DNA from: Streptomyces sp. WMMC500
GTDB lineage: Bacteria; Actinomycetota; Actinomycetes; Streptomycetales; Streptomycetaceae
DNA: 64,000 nucleotides
Assembly (NCBI RefSeq): GCF_027497195.1
Contig: NZ_CP114905.1
Location: 6,707,001-6,771,000 of the forward strand
Reading direction: 5' to 3'
Under the pieces are notes generated by a model. That model made no database searches and had not been told where the DNA came from. It worked only from the letters and a program-made list of their open reading frames with translations. A program made the translations under genes and the position numbers. Positions 1 through 7,913 of the stretch are shown in pieces (the stretch's first letter is position 1; each line of letters opens with the position of its first letter).

Positions 1-505
1 GGTACGTCGTGTACGCGGCCGTCGCCCGCAGCCGCGCCTCGGCGTGCGCGAAGCCCAACTCCGTGAAGACCTCCGCCACATAGCCGATCCGGCGCTCCGT
101 CACCCGGCGCAGCGCTTCGGCGACCTGCGGCTGGTCGACGGCGGTGAGCAGGGACAGCTCCAGCGGATCCGCGGGCGCCGACCCGACCGCGTAGGCGAGC
201 AGCCGCCGCAGCCGTAGCTCCGGGTCGGGCTCCTGCTCCGTCTCTTCGATGACGGCCTCGGTGCTCAGCTCCTCCCAGCGGGCCAGCGCGGCCCCGACCA
301 GCGCGTCGCGGTTGGTGAAGTGCCAGTAGAAGCTGCCCTTCGTGGCGCCGAGCCGGGCGGCCAGCGGTTCGACGGCGACGCCGGCGAGCCCGTGCTCACC
401 GATCGCGGCGAGGGCGGCGTCGGCCCAGTCCCGTGCGCTCAGCCGGCGCTTCCCCGGCGTGGCCTCGCGGCCCTCTTCGTGCTGTTCACGTCGGTGTTGC
501 GGCAT
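1..505 (-). CDS. TetR-family transcriptional repressor (C-terminus outside window)
   Basis: This is a reverse-strand frame that stays open to the left edge, so the protein is partial (about 168 residues seen). The N-terminal helix-turn-helix is typical of TetR: an ARLGATKGSFYWHF recognition segment at about residues 50-63, followed by NRDALV. The ligand-binding C-terminal half is only partly present. The start is taken as ATG at 505; an in-frame ATG at 511 is possible. No Shine-Dalgarno sequence is visible and the start codon overlaps the palindromic operator at 505-528, so the mRNA may be leaderless. It is divergent from the SRPBCC-DUF2867 gene, which it probably represses along with itself (inference from layout). 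The effector is unknown. Confidence 0.85.
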   Translation of the reverse strand, partial: MPQHRREQHEEGREATPGKRRLSARDWADAALAAIGEHGLAGVAVEPLAARLGATKGSFYWHFTNRDALVGAALARWEELSTEAVIEETEQEPDPELRLRRLLAYAVGSAPADPLELSLLTAVDQPQVAEALRRVTERRIGYVAEVFTELGFAHAEARLRATAAYTTY

Positions 506-528
506 GACCATACGGTACCGTATGGTCA
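505..528. promoter_or_regulatory. TetR operator 1, perfect 24-bp palindrome
   Basis: The sequence is a perfect inverted repeat over 24 bp with core CCATACGGTACCGTATGG at 508-525. It covers the start codon of the TetR gene and lies about 27 bp before the divergent gene's start. It shares the CCATACG half-site with the adjacent palindrome at 530-547. Binding by the neighbouring TetR protein is inferred from position and symmetry. Confidence 0.8.
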
Positions 529-529
529 A

Positions 530-547
530 CCATACGCAAGCGTATGG
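530..547. promoter_or_regulatory. TetR operator 2, interrupted palindrome
   Basis: CCATACGC-AA-GCGTATGG is an inverted repeat with a 2-bp centre. Its half-sites match operator 1, and the two centres are 22 bp apart, close to two helical turns. The right arm merges into the GGAGG ribosome binding site (546-550) of the downstream gene, so occupancy would block its expression directly. Confidence 0.75.
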
Positions 548-554
548 AGGAGTC

Positions 555-1466
555 GTGCGCACGGTACGCAATGTTCATGAACGGATCCTCGACGCCCCCG
601 CCGCCGCGGTGGGCGCCCTGGTCGACCGGCTCTCCGCCCCCGACGACCCGCTCTTCCCCAGCCCCGCCTGGGCCCCGATGGCCTTCGACCGGCCGCTGCA
701 GACCGGTGCCGCCGGCGGCCACGGCCCGGTGCGGTACGAGGTGACGGCGTACGAGCCCGGCCGTCGCGTCCGCTTCGGCTTCACGCCGCCCGTGGACGGC
801 TTCCACGAGATCACCGTCGAGCCGCTGGCCGACGGGCGGTGCAGGCTGCGGCACGTCCTGGAGTCGCGGATGGGGCCGGTCGACCTGCTGATGTGGACGC
901 TGGTGATCCGCCGGGCGCACGAGACGGTGGTCGAGGAGGTCTTCGACAACGCCGAACTGGTGGCCACGGGCGCGGTCGCCCGGCCGGTGCGCCGATCGGC
1001 CCTGGTGCGGCTGCTGATGCGGGCGGAGTCCGAGAAGGCGACCGCCGTGGAGCTGCCGGCGGGCGCCCGGCTGGCCCGCGGCGCCTACGAGCGGCCGGAC
1101 TTCAGCGACGCGTGGCAGATCGCGCTGCGGCCCGGCATGCCGCGGGACGTGGCCGCCTGGCGCGATGTCCTCCCGTTCCCGGTCGTGGCGCGCGAAGGCG
1201 CCGAGCTGCTGCTCGGCAAGGACGCCGGGCACCTGGACTTCCGCGCCTCGGTGCTCGTCGAGGACGAGCGGGTCACGCTGAGCACGGTCGTACGGATCCA
1301 CAACCGGCGCGGCCGGCTGTACTTCGCCGTGGTCCGCCGCTTCCACCCGCGGGCGGCGCGGCACATGCTCCGCGTCGCCTGGCGGCGGCTGGCGCTGGCG
1401 GCTCCGTCGGCGGGGGCGCGGGAGCGGGAGCGGGCGGGGGCCACGGGCCGTACGGGGGAGGGGTGA
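555..1466 (+). CDS. SRPBCC-DUF2867 fusion protein
   Basis: The 303-residue protein has two parts. Residues about 1-150 look like an SRPBCC/polyketide-cyclase-type lipid-binding fold (HERILDAPAAAVGALV start, then RYEVTAYEPGRRVRFGF). Residues about 170-290 match DUF2867 (ADAWQ-like segment, LLLGKDAGHLDFRASVLV, then TTVVRIHNRRGRLYF). DUF2867 is more often fused to NAD(P)-binding domains, so this pairing is less usual. GTG at 555 was chosen because GGAGG ends 4 nt upstream and earlier starts lie in the operators. It is the only gene facing the TetR repressor and is probably its target. The molecular function is unknown; binding of a hydrophobic small molecule is a guess from the fold. Confidence 0.8.
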   Translation: MRTVRNVHERILDAPAAAVGALVDRLSAPDDPLFPSPAWAPMAFDRPLQTGAAGGHGPVRYEVTAYEPGRRVRFGFTPPVDGFHEITVEPLADGRCRLRHVLESRMGPVDLLMWTLVIRRAHETVVEEVFDNAELVATGAVARPVRRSALVRLLMRAESEKATAVELPAGARLARGAYERPDFSDAWQIALRPGMPRDVAAWRDVLPFPVVAREGAELLLGKDAGHLDFRASVLVEDERVTLSTVVRIHNRRGRLYFAVVRRFHPRAARHMLRVAWRRLALAAPSAGARERERAGATGRTGEG

Positions 1467-1658
1467 ACTCCCGTGGACTCCGGGCCCCGGGCCGCAGGGG
1501 CGTACAGGGCGCCCGGGCGGGCGCACGGTGGCCCGGGGACTGTGGGGGAGCCACCTCCTTTACGGAGAGTGATGAAGCCTTTACGATGAGTGCGTGACAG
1601 CGTCGAAGGGCGGCGCGGACCGACGTCACCAGCGAGAGAAAACCGGGGGGTTGTTCGT

Positions 1659-2303
1659 ATGGCCGATCCACTGTCCGCCTCCGTCGTTCTGCGCGCGCTG
1701 AAGCGCGAGGGGCTGACGGTCGTCGAGCACCGCACATGGCGCACGCACAACCGCAACCACAAGGGCCCGTGGGGTCCGGTGCACGGTGTGATGGTCCACC
1801 ACACCGCCACGTCCGGCACGGACGACACCGTCCGGCTCTGCTACAACGGCCGGCCCGACCTGCCAGGACCGCTCTGCCACGGCGTCATCGACAAGCGGGG
1901 CCGGGTCCACCTCGTCGGCCACGGCCGGACGAACCACGCCGGGCTGGGCGACGACGAGGTGCTGCGCGCGGTGATCGCCGAGCGGTTCGGCGAACGGCCG
2001 CCGTCGCCCAACGAGCAGAACACGGACGGTAACGCCCGGTTCTACGGCTTCGAGTGCATCAACCGCGGCAACGGCGAGGACCCGTGGCCCGACGTGCAGT
2101 TGGAGGCCGCCGAGCGGGCCTCGGCGGCGCTGTGCCGGGCGCACGGATGGCAGGCGAAGTCGGTGATAGGGCACAAGGAGTGGACGAACGAGAAGATAGA
2201 CCCGCGCGGCTTCGGCATGCCCGGGATGCGCGAGCGCATCGCCAAACGTCTGGCCGGCAAGCCGGAAGGCGAACCCCCGAGCCCACCGGAGCCCCCCGAC
2301 TGA
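1659..2303 (+). CDS. N-acetylmuramoyl-L-alanine amidase / PGRP-type hydrolase
   Basis: The 214-residue protein has the Amidase_2/PGRP fold signature: a VMVHHTATSG block (H47, H48) and GHKEW...KIDPRG (H172, D181). In this family two His plus a Cys or Asp bind the catalytic zinc that cleaves the bond between muramic acid and L-alanine. There is no signal peptide or separate wall-binding domain, and the C-terminus is Pro/Glu-rich. It resembles both phage endolysins and chromosomal streptomycete amidases; no other phage genes lie nearby. ATG at 1659 was chosen because it begins the conserved MADPLSASVVL segment. The stretch 1467-1658 before it holds no gene. Confidence 0.8.
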   Translation: MADPLSASVVLRALKREGLTVVEHRTWRTHNRNHKGPWGPVHGVMVHHTATSGTDDTVRLCYNGRPDLPGPLCHGVIDKRGRVHLVGHGRTNHAGLGDDEVLRAVIAERFGERPPSPNEQNTDGNARFYGFECINRGNGEDPWPDVQLEAAERASAALCRAHGWQAKSVIGHKEWTNEKIDPRGFGMPGMRERIAKRLAGKPEGEPPSPPEPPD

Positions 2304-2394
2304 TCCGACCCGGGAACCCGTCCCGGGGAAGCCTCACCGCGCCGCGCCGGTTGCATCCGGAGAGCAAGTCTGCCGGCCACCCAGCGGAGGCACC

Positions 2395-2889
2395 GTGACC
2401 GCACCACCCGCCGACTCCACCGCGCCGCTCGTCGTCCGGGACCTGCCCGCGCCGCCGCCGCTGGTCCACCGGGCGTGGACCGACGCGGACCTGCTGGCGC
2501 GGTGGATCGGGCCACGGGGCTACACCGTCCCGCGCGACACCGTCACCGTGGAACCGCGCGTCGGCGGGCGCTTCGACTACTGCCTGGTGGAGTCCGCCGA
2601 ATCAGCCGAGTCCGCCGGCACCTCCGGCACCTCCGACGGCACCCGCCACTGGCTCCGCAGCCACATCACCGAACTCGCCGTCCCCCGCCTCCTCGTCCTC
2701 ACCTCCGCCCCCATGCCGGAGCACGGGACCCCCGCCCCGGTCACCACCCGCGTCCACCTGGCCCCCGCCCCGCCCGGCACCCGCCTGACGTTCACCCGCC
2801 CCTACCCACCCGACCGCCGCCCCACGGCCCGCGCCACCTGGAGCACCTCGTTCGACAACCTCGAAGCGCTCCTGCGCACCCTCGCCTGA
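2395..2889 (+). CDS. AHSA1/SRPBCC-domain protein
   Basis: The 164-residue protein resembles the activator-of-Hsp90-ATPase-like SRPBCC family: the start VVRDLPAPPPLVHRAWTDADLLARWIGP is the hallmark 'A-F-x-A-W-T-D-x-x-L-x-x-W' helix. A low-complexity Glu/Ser/Ala and Thr/Ser/Gly insert (about residues 66-82) interrupts the middle of the fold. It starts with GTG 91 bp after the amidase. Members bind small hydrophobic ligands; no specific role can be assigned. Confidence 0.75.
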   Translation: MTAPPADSTAPLVVRDLPAPPPLVHRAWTDADLLARWIGPRGYTVPRDTVTVEPRVGGRFDYCLVESAESAESAGTSGTSDGTRHWLRSHITELAVPRLLVLTSAPMPEHGTPAPVTTRVHLAPAPPGTRLTFTRPYPPDRRPTARATWSTSFDNLEALLRTLA

Positions 2890-3051
2890 CCGGGCCGCGG
2901 CGGAGCAGGTGAGGATGCCGCGGGTGAAGACGGCTTCGCCGGCGACAAGGGCGACGGCGGCGGCGTAGCCGGCGCGGGTGCGGCCGGCCGCGCAGGCCCC
3001 CTGGGTCGTCCGGGATCTTCCGGGAGGGGCGTGGTGCCCGGCATCCCGGCG

Positions 3052-4023
3052 TCAGCTCGCGGGGCTGGTCTCGTATATGAGCAGCTCCGTGCCCGCGGGG
3101 GAGGTGCCGTCGTCCGGGGCCGCCCACATGCGCAGGCCGTCGCCGCGCAGCGCCTCCAGCAGCACGGGGTTGCGGGTCGCGACGTGTCCGCCGGTCGACC
3201 AGAGCTGCACCGGCACCTCGTGCTCGATGTCGAACGTGCGCAGGTCGATGGTCGCGATGCCGCCGAGCTCGAAGTCGGCGCCGGAGGCGTTCTTGAAGCC
3301 GGTGATGCCGGTGCACAGCATCTTGCGGGAGTCCGCGTACGCGCAGTCCTGGTAGTCGACGAAGTGGCTCTGGTTCGCCTGTCGTTGCACCTGGCGGCCG
3401 TGCCGGTCCCAGGTGTAGAGGGTCCGCGAGCCCCACGAGACGCCGTGGATCCTGCCGGTGCGCGGCTCGGGCACCACGCCGCCGACGTGGTCGTCGACCC
3501 GGAACTCCTCGCTCACCTTCAGCGTGCGGACGTCGACGCGGTAGACGACGGCCGCGCTGTTCGGCCGGTACTCCGCGACCGGGACCCACACCGAGCGGCC
3601 GTCGGTGTCGATGCCGCCGGGGTGGTACATGTCGCCCTCGCCCAGCGTGATGTCCTCCAGCAGCCGGCCCTTCAGGTCCAGGACGAAGAGGTGGCCGACG
3701 CCGCGGCCCGGGCTGCGGTCGTAGCCGTCGACGGGCTCGGGGTAGCGCACGGGCGGCTCGATGACCTCGACGCTGGAGAGGAACAGCCGGTCGCCGACGC
3801 GGGTCAGCCCCTGCGGGTGGTACGTCTCGAAGTCAAGCGGCAGCTTCTCGACCAGCTCCCACGTGCTGTTGCGGTCCAGCTCGGCGACGGCCTCGACGAC
3901 CCGGGCGTCGCGCTCGGGCCGGTGGTCGCCGCCGGGCCGCGCCGCGGGGGCCGCGGAGGCGGCGACGGTGCCGAGCAGGGCCGCGGCCACGGCGGTGACG
4001 CCGAGCGCTCTGACGTACCTCAT
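3052..4023 (-). CDS. secreted beta-propeller-like protein (DUF6454-like)
   Basis: The 323-residue protein begins with a Sec signal peptide (MRYVRALGVTAVAAALLG, cleavage near the ASA-APAA region). The mature part has repeating YHPQGLTRVGDRLFLSSVE / MYHPGGIDTDGRSVWVPVAE / RIHGVSWGSRTLYTW strands, as in six-bladed beta-propellers of the SMP-30/TolB type. It resembles the actinobacterial DUF6454 family, which I recall but cannot verify here. It lies downstream of the laccase on the same strand, but a strong terminator at 4232-4262 separates them. The substrate is unknown; enzymatic or sugar-binding roles are both possible. Confidence 0.7.
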   Translation of the reverse strand: MRYVRALGVTAVAAALLGTVAASAAPAARPGGDHRPERDARVVEAVAELDRNSTWELVEKLPLDFETYHPQGLTRVGDRLFLSSVEVIEPPVRYPEPVDGYDRSPGRGVGHLFVLDLKGRLLEDITLGEGDMYHPGGIDTDGRSVWVPVAEYRPNSAAVVYRVDVRTLKVSEEFRVDDHVGGVVPEPRTGRIHGVSWGSRTLYTWDRHGRQVQRQANQSHFVDYQDCAYADSRKMLCTGITGFKNASGADFELGGIATIDLRTFDIEHEVPVQLWSTGGHVATRNPVLLEALRGDGLRMWAAPDDGTSPAGTELLIYETSPAS

Positions 4024-4231
4024 GTGGATCCCTTTCCTCGCGGGCCGGCCCGGCCGGCGGGGTGGTCCCGCGCGGCGCCCGGCCGGCGCGCCCGATGATG
4101 GCGAGGGCATCCTGCCCGTACGTGGCGCGGAGGCAATCCCGCGGCGAACAGCGGGACACGGCGCCGGGACGGCACGCCGTCCGCGGTGCCCCGCCGCCGC
4201 GGTCAGGTGCTCCGCTTCCGGGCATGCGAAA

Positions 4232-4262
4232 GCCGGCGGCCCCACCCAGCGGGGCCGCCGGC
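4232..4262 (-). terminator. rho-independent-type hairpin after the laccase gene
   Basis: A 12-bp perfect stem (GCCGGCGGCCCC at 4232-4243 pairing with 4251-4262) encloses a 7-nt loop. It lies 12 bp downstream of the laccase stop codon on the reverse strand. There is no clear T-tract, as is common in streptomycetes. Confidence 0.8.
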
Positions 4263-4274
4263 CGGTCTCGCGGC

Positions 4275-5279
4275 TCAGGTCGTGTCGTGGCTTCCGTGGG
4301 CCGGAGTCTCGCGGGTCGGCTTCATCGCCTCCGCGTTGTGCTTTCCGGCCACCGTGCCGTTGGGGTTCGTCACCACCAGCAGCCCCGCCACACCCATGTC
4401 CGCGTGGCTCTGGACGTGGCAGTGGTACATCCACCGCCCGGAGCCGACCAGTTCGCCCGCGACGAACTGGAAGCCGAACGAGTCGCCCGGCCCGACGATC
4501 TTGTTGTCGATGACGGGAGTCGGGTCGTCCACGCTCGTCAGCATGCCCGTGCGGTTGTCCGCCCAGCGGTGACCGTGTAGATGGAACGTGTGGTAGAACT
4601 CGCCGTGCGTGATCATGAGGACCTCGCACCGCTCGCCGAGGGTGGCGGTGAAGTCGGGCCCGTGGCCGGCGACGTTGTTGATGGTGTTGTCGTTGAAGAC
4701 GATGACGAACTGCTTGTCGGGCAGCTTGTCGCCGCGCCGGCGGACGATCAGCCCGCCGTACAGCCCGCGCTTGACGCCGCCGGACCCGTGCGGGGTGCCG
4801 ACCGCGTGGTCGTGGTAGTGCCAGTAGCCCGCGCTGCCCGGCTGGATGGTGCCGTCGCGGCGGGTGCCGGCGGTGTGCGAGTGCCAGACGTAGTTGCGCG
4901 AACCGCCCGGCGGCACCGCGCTGTTCGTCATCGGCGTGCCGTCGTTGTCGATGTCGTAGTCGACGCCGTGGACGTGCAGGCTGGCCTCGATGTCGAGGTT
5001 GTTGACCACCTTGATCATCATGCTGTCGCCCTCGTACATCTCCAGCAGCGGGCCGGGGATGGAGGGCTTGCCCGGTTCGAGACCGTAGCCGAGCTGGCCG
5101 TCGGGCATGGCGTCGATGTACAGCGTGATCCGTTTGATCTCGCCGAGAGGCTGGGGTCGCGGTTCGTCGCTCGACCCGGTGACCGTCGCTCCCGAGGTGG
5201 ACAGGGCGACCGGGGTCGCCAGTGCGGCCGCGGCCGCACCGCTCGTGAAGGACCTTCTGGTAAAGACATTGCGCGGCAT
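4275..5279 (-). CDS. two-domain (small) laccase, Tat-exported multicopper oxidase
   Basis: The 334-residue protein matches the SLAC/EpoA type of two-domain laccase (EC 1.10.3.2 activity expected; works as a trimer in known members). A twin-arginine signal (TRRSF, residues 7-11) precedes an Ala-rich stretch. Copper ligand motifs are all visible: LHVHG (H102, H104), WHSH (H133, H135), HYHDH (154-158), HTFHLHGH (230-237) and [11 protein letters not shown] (286-296). In S. coelicolor SLAC the axial type-1 ligand is a Met ten residues after the Cys; here that place is Val297 (after C287), so a non-coordinating axial position is predicted. It is divergent from the ThuA/PQQ operon and sits in its own transcription unit. 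Confidence 0.92.
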   Translation of the reverse strand: MPRNVFTRRSFTSGAAAAALATPVALSTSGATVTGSSDEPRPQPLGEIKRITLYIDAMPDGQLGYGLEPGKPSIPGPLLEMYEGDSMMIKVVNNLDIEASLHVHGVDYDIDNDGTPMTNSAVPPGGSRNYVWHSHTAGTRRDGTIQPGSAGYWHYHDHAVGTPHGSGGVKRGLYGGLIVRRRGDKLPDKQFVIVFNDNTINNVAGHGPDFTATLGERCEVLMITHGEFYHTFHLHGHRWADNRTGMLTSVDDPTPVIDNKIVGPGDSFGFQFVAGELVGSGRWMYHCHVQSHADMGVAGLLVVTNPNGTVAGKHNAEAMKPTRETPAHGSHDTT

Positions 5280-5397
5280 GGTGGCCCCCGCCTTCTCGCG
5301 CGTTTGTGACTCGTCCCTGACAGCCGCTCATGGTAAGGGCTTGCCAGGTCTTTGCCCATCCTCAGGACAAAGTTCGAACCGAATCCGGCTGTAGGCA

Positions 5398-5426
5398 TTG
5401 GCAGTTCGCCAAAAGAGGTCTAACTT
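5398..5426 (+). promoter_or_regulatory. promoter of the ThuA/PQQ operon with overlapping inverted repeat
   Basis: TTGGCA (5398-5403) and TAACTT (5421-5426) are separated by 17 bp and fit the streptomycete HrdB-type consensus. Transcription would start near 5433, 45 nt before the coding start. The -35 box is part of the inverted repeat TTGGC-N5-GCCAA (5398-5412), a candidate operator. The binding factor is unknown. Confidence 0.55.
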
Positions 5427-5477
5427 CCTACGGCGGCGCAGCTATCCCGCAGCATCCCGGGACGAGGTGGGAGGACC

Positions 5478-7913
5478 ATGCGACGCAGGGGAAACGCCCT
5501 GAGCTGGGCGGCCGGCGCATCGGCCGTGGCAATGACGGCAACGCTCCTGGCAGGAGCGCAGGCCGTGGCGGGGCCGTCGGACGGCGGACCGCTCGCGGCC
5601 GGCAAACCGCCGGGCAGCGCGGCCGCTTCGGTGCTCGTGTTCCACCGGGTCGACGGCGATCAGCATGCCGTGACCCAGGCGGGCATCGAGGCCATCGAGG
5701 CGATCGGTGCCCAGGGACCGGAGACGTTCACGGTGACCGCGACCGACGAGGTCACGGCGTTCACCGACAAGAATCTGGCAAAGTACAACGCGGTCGTCTT
5801 CCTGTCACCGGGCAGCGACCGGCTCAACACCGTGCAGGAGCAGTCGTTCCAGCGCTTCGTCGAGGCGGGCGGCGGGTTCCTCGGGATCCATGACGCGGCC
5901 CGGTCCGAGCCGGAGTCCGACTGGTTCACGGGCCTGATCGGCAGCCGCCCCGCCGGCACCCCGGGCGGCGCGCAGGAGGCCGTCGTCGAGGTCGGCGACC
6001 GGCTGAACCCGGCCACCAAGGACCTGCCGCTGGAGTGGTCGCGCAGCGACGTGTGGACCAACTGGGAGACCAACCCCTCCGGCAGCGTCCACACCGTCGC
6101 GCGGGTCCGGGAGAGGACGTACGATCCGGGCTCGACGGCCAACGGCTGGGACCACCCGATCTCCTGGTGCCGCGACTACGAGGGCGGGCGTTCGTTCTAC
6201 ACCGGCATGGGAGGCACCGCCGCCGGCTTCGCGGAGGAGAACTTCCGCTCGCACCTGCGCGGCGCCCTGCTGTGGACCACCCGCCAGGCGCAGGCCGACT
6301 GCCAGGCGAGCATCACCGCCAACTACGAGGCGACGCGGCTGACCCAGCCGAACCAGCCGAACCAGCTCGACCAGATCGGCGAGCCGCACGGCATCGACAT
6401 CGCCGACGACGGCAAGGTCTACTACATCGGCCGCGGCGGCCGGTGGTCCGGCGCCCCCGTCGACGTCGACTGGAACAGCGCCGAGATCGGCAAGGGCCCC
6501 GGCACGGTCCACATGTGGGACCCGGAGACCGAGCAGGTGACCGCGGTCGGGACGCTCGACGTCTTCGGCAACAAGGGCGGCGGCGACGAGCTGGTCAAGG
6601 TCGAGGAGGGCCTGCTCGGCATCGCGCTCGACCAGGACTTCGCCACCAACGGCTACGTGTACCTGCACTACACGCCGCACGCCGGCGTCGACCGCGCCGC
6701 GCACATGGCCGAGCGGCGGGTCTCCCGGTTCACCATCGACCAGGCGACCCAGAAGCTCGACACCGCCTCCGAGAAGGTGCTGCTGTCCTGGCCCGTCCAG
6801 GTGCACAGTTGCTGCCACGCGGGCGGCGACATGGAGTGGGACTCCAAGGGCAACCTGTACATCGCCACCGGTGACACCAACTCCTCGCGGTTCAGCGACG
6901 GCTACTCCGGCAACAACCCGGAGCCGAACTTCGGCGGCGTGTCCTTCGCCGACGCGCGCCGCACCGCGGGCAACACCAACAACCTCAACGGCAAGATCCT
7001 GCGGATCCACCCCGAGGCCGACGGCACGTACACCATCCCCGAGGGCAACCTCTTCACCGGCGACGAGGGCGACGGCGACCAGGCCAGGCCCGAGATCTAC
7101 GTGATGGGCGTACGCAACCCGTCCCGCATCGAGATCGACGCGCAGGACCGGCTCTACGCCGGCTGGGTCGGCCCCGACGCCGGCTCGCCCAGCACCACCT
7201 GGGGCCCGGCGAAGTACGACACGTTCGCCGTCATCACCAGCGCGGGCAACCAGGGCTGGCCGTACTGCATGGGCAACTCGCAGCCGTACCGCGACCGCAA
7301 CCTGCCCGACCCGACGCAGCCGCTCGACTGGTACGACTGCGACAACCTCAAGAACACCTCGCCCAACAACGACGGCCTGACGGACATCCCGCCGGCCCGT
7401 GACAACAACATCTGGTACTCGCCCCAGGGCGGCGGCCCCGACTACCCGCGCAACGCGGACGGGGTGCCCAGCTACAACGTCGGCGAGGCGCAGTACCGGC
7501 TGCCCTGGCTCAAGGGCGGCGGCCAGGCGGCCATGACGGGCCCCGTGTACCGCTACGACGCCGACTCCGACAGCACGGTCAAGTGGCCGGAGTACTGGAG
7601 CGACAAGTGGTTCGTCGGCGACTTCTACGACCAGGACCAGCCGCGGCACGCCGTGGTCATGGACCCGGCCAACGCCGGTAACGGCGGGCTGCCCGTGCAC
7701 GCCGAGTCGCTTGACAAGATCATCCCGGTGGGCGACGGCGGCATCCGCAACCTGATGGACTGGAAGTTCGGCCCGGACGGCGCGCTCTACGTGCTCGACT
7801 ACGGCCGCGGCTTCTTCAACGCCGACTCGGCGTCCGCCCTGTGGCGAGTGACGTACAAGGGCGGGCCGGCGACGCCCCTGCCCGAAGACCTGATCACGAA
7901 GGGGAGTCGATGA
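5478..7913 (+). CDS. secreted ThuA-PQQ-dependent sugar dehydrogenase fusion
   Basis: The 811-residue protein has a Sec signal peptide (about 1-31). A ThuA-like domain follows at about 50-270 (VLVFHRVDGDQHAV, then GGGFLGIHDAAR); this glutamine-amidotransferase-like fold is found near trehalose and keto-sugar genes. A six-bladed PQQ-type glucose/sorbosone dehydrogenase propeller occupies about 290-800 (GEPHGIDIADDGKVYY, EGLLGIALDQDFATNGYVYLHYTP, NNLNGKILRIHPEADG, GVRNPSRIEIDAQDRLYAGWVG). It probably oxidises a sugar outside the cell and passes electrons to a carrier. The TGA stop overlaps the next gene's ATG (ATGA), so the two are translationally coupled. The start is the ATG 9 nt after GGGAGG-like sequence GGTGGGAGG. 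Confidence 0.85.
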   Translation: MRRRGNALSWAAGASAVAMTATLLAGAQAVAGPSDGGPLAAGKPPGSAAASVLVFHRVDGDQHAVTQAGIEAIEAIGAQGPETFTVTATDEVTAFTDKNLAKYNAVVFLSPGSDRLNTVQEQSFQRFVEAGGGFLGIHDAARSEPESDWFTGLIGSRPAGTPGGAQEAVVEVGDRLNPATKDLPLEWSRSDVWTNWETNPSGSVHTVARVRERTYDPGSTANGWDHPISWCRDYEGGRSFYTGMGGTAAGFAEENFRSHLRGALLWTTRQAQADCQASITANYEATRLTQPNQPNQLDQIGEPHGIDIADDGKVYYIGRGGRWSGAPVDVDWNSAEIGKGPGTVHMWDPETEQVTAVGTLDVFGNKGGGDELVKVEEGLLGIALDQDFATNGYVYLHYTPHAGVDRAAHMAERRVSRFTIDQATQKLDTASEKVLLSWPVQVHSCCHAGGDMEWDSKGNLYIATGDTNSSRFSDGYSGNNPEPNFGGVSFADARRTAGNTNNLNGKILRIHPEADGTYTIPEGNLFTGDEGDGDQARPEIYVMGVRNPSRIEIDAQDRLYAGWVGPDAGSPSTTWGPAKYDTFAVITSAGNQGWPYCMGNSQPYRDRNLPDPTQPLDWYDCDNLKNTSPNNDGLTDIPPARDNNIWYSPQGGGPDYPRNADGVPSYNVGEAQYRLPWLKGGGQAAMTGPVYRYDADSDSTVKWPEYWSDKWFVGDFYDQDQPRHAVVMDPANAGNGGLPVHAESLDKIIPVGDGGIRNLMDWKFGPDGALYVLDYGRGFFNADSASALWRVTYKGGPATPLPEDLITKGSR

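Noticed and set aside
1659-2303. Amidase gene as evidence of a prophage
   Set aside because: The enzyme is endolysin-like, but no holin, integrase, structural genes or attachment repeats are seen nearby.
3052-5331. A 759-codon frame joining the laccase region and the propeller-like protein
   Set aside because: Only its last 323 codons encode a sensible secreted protein. The upstream part is an out-of-frame reading of the laccase gene and crosses a strong terminator.
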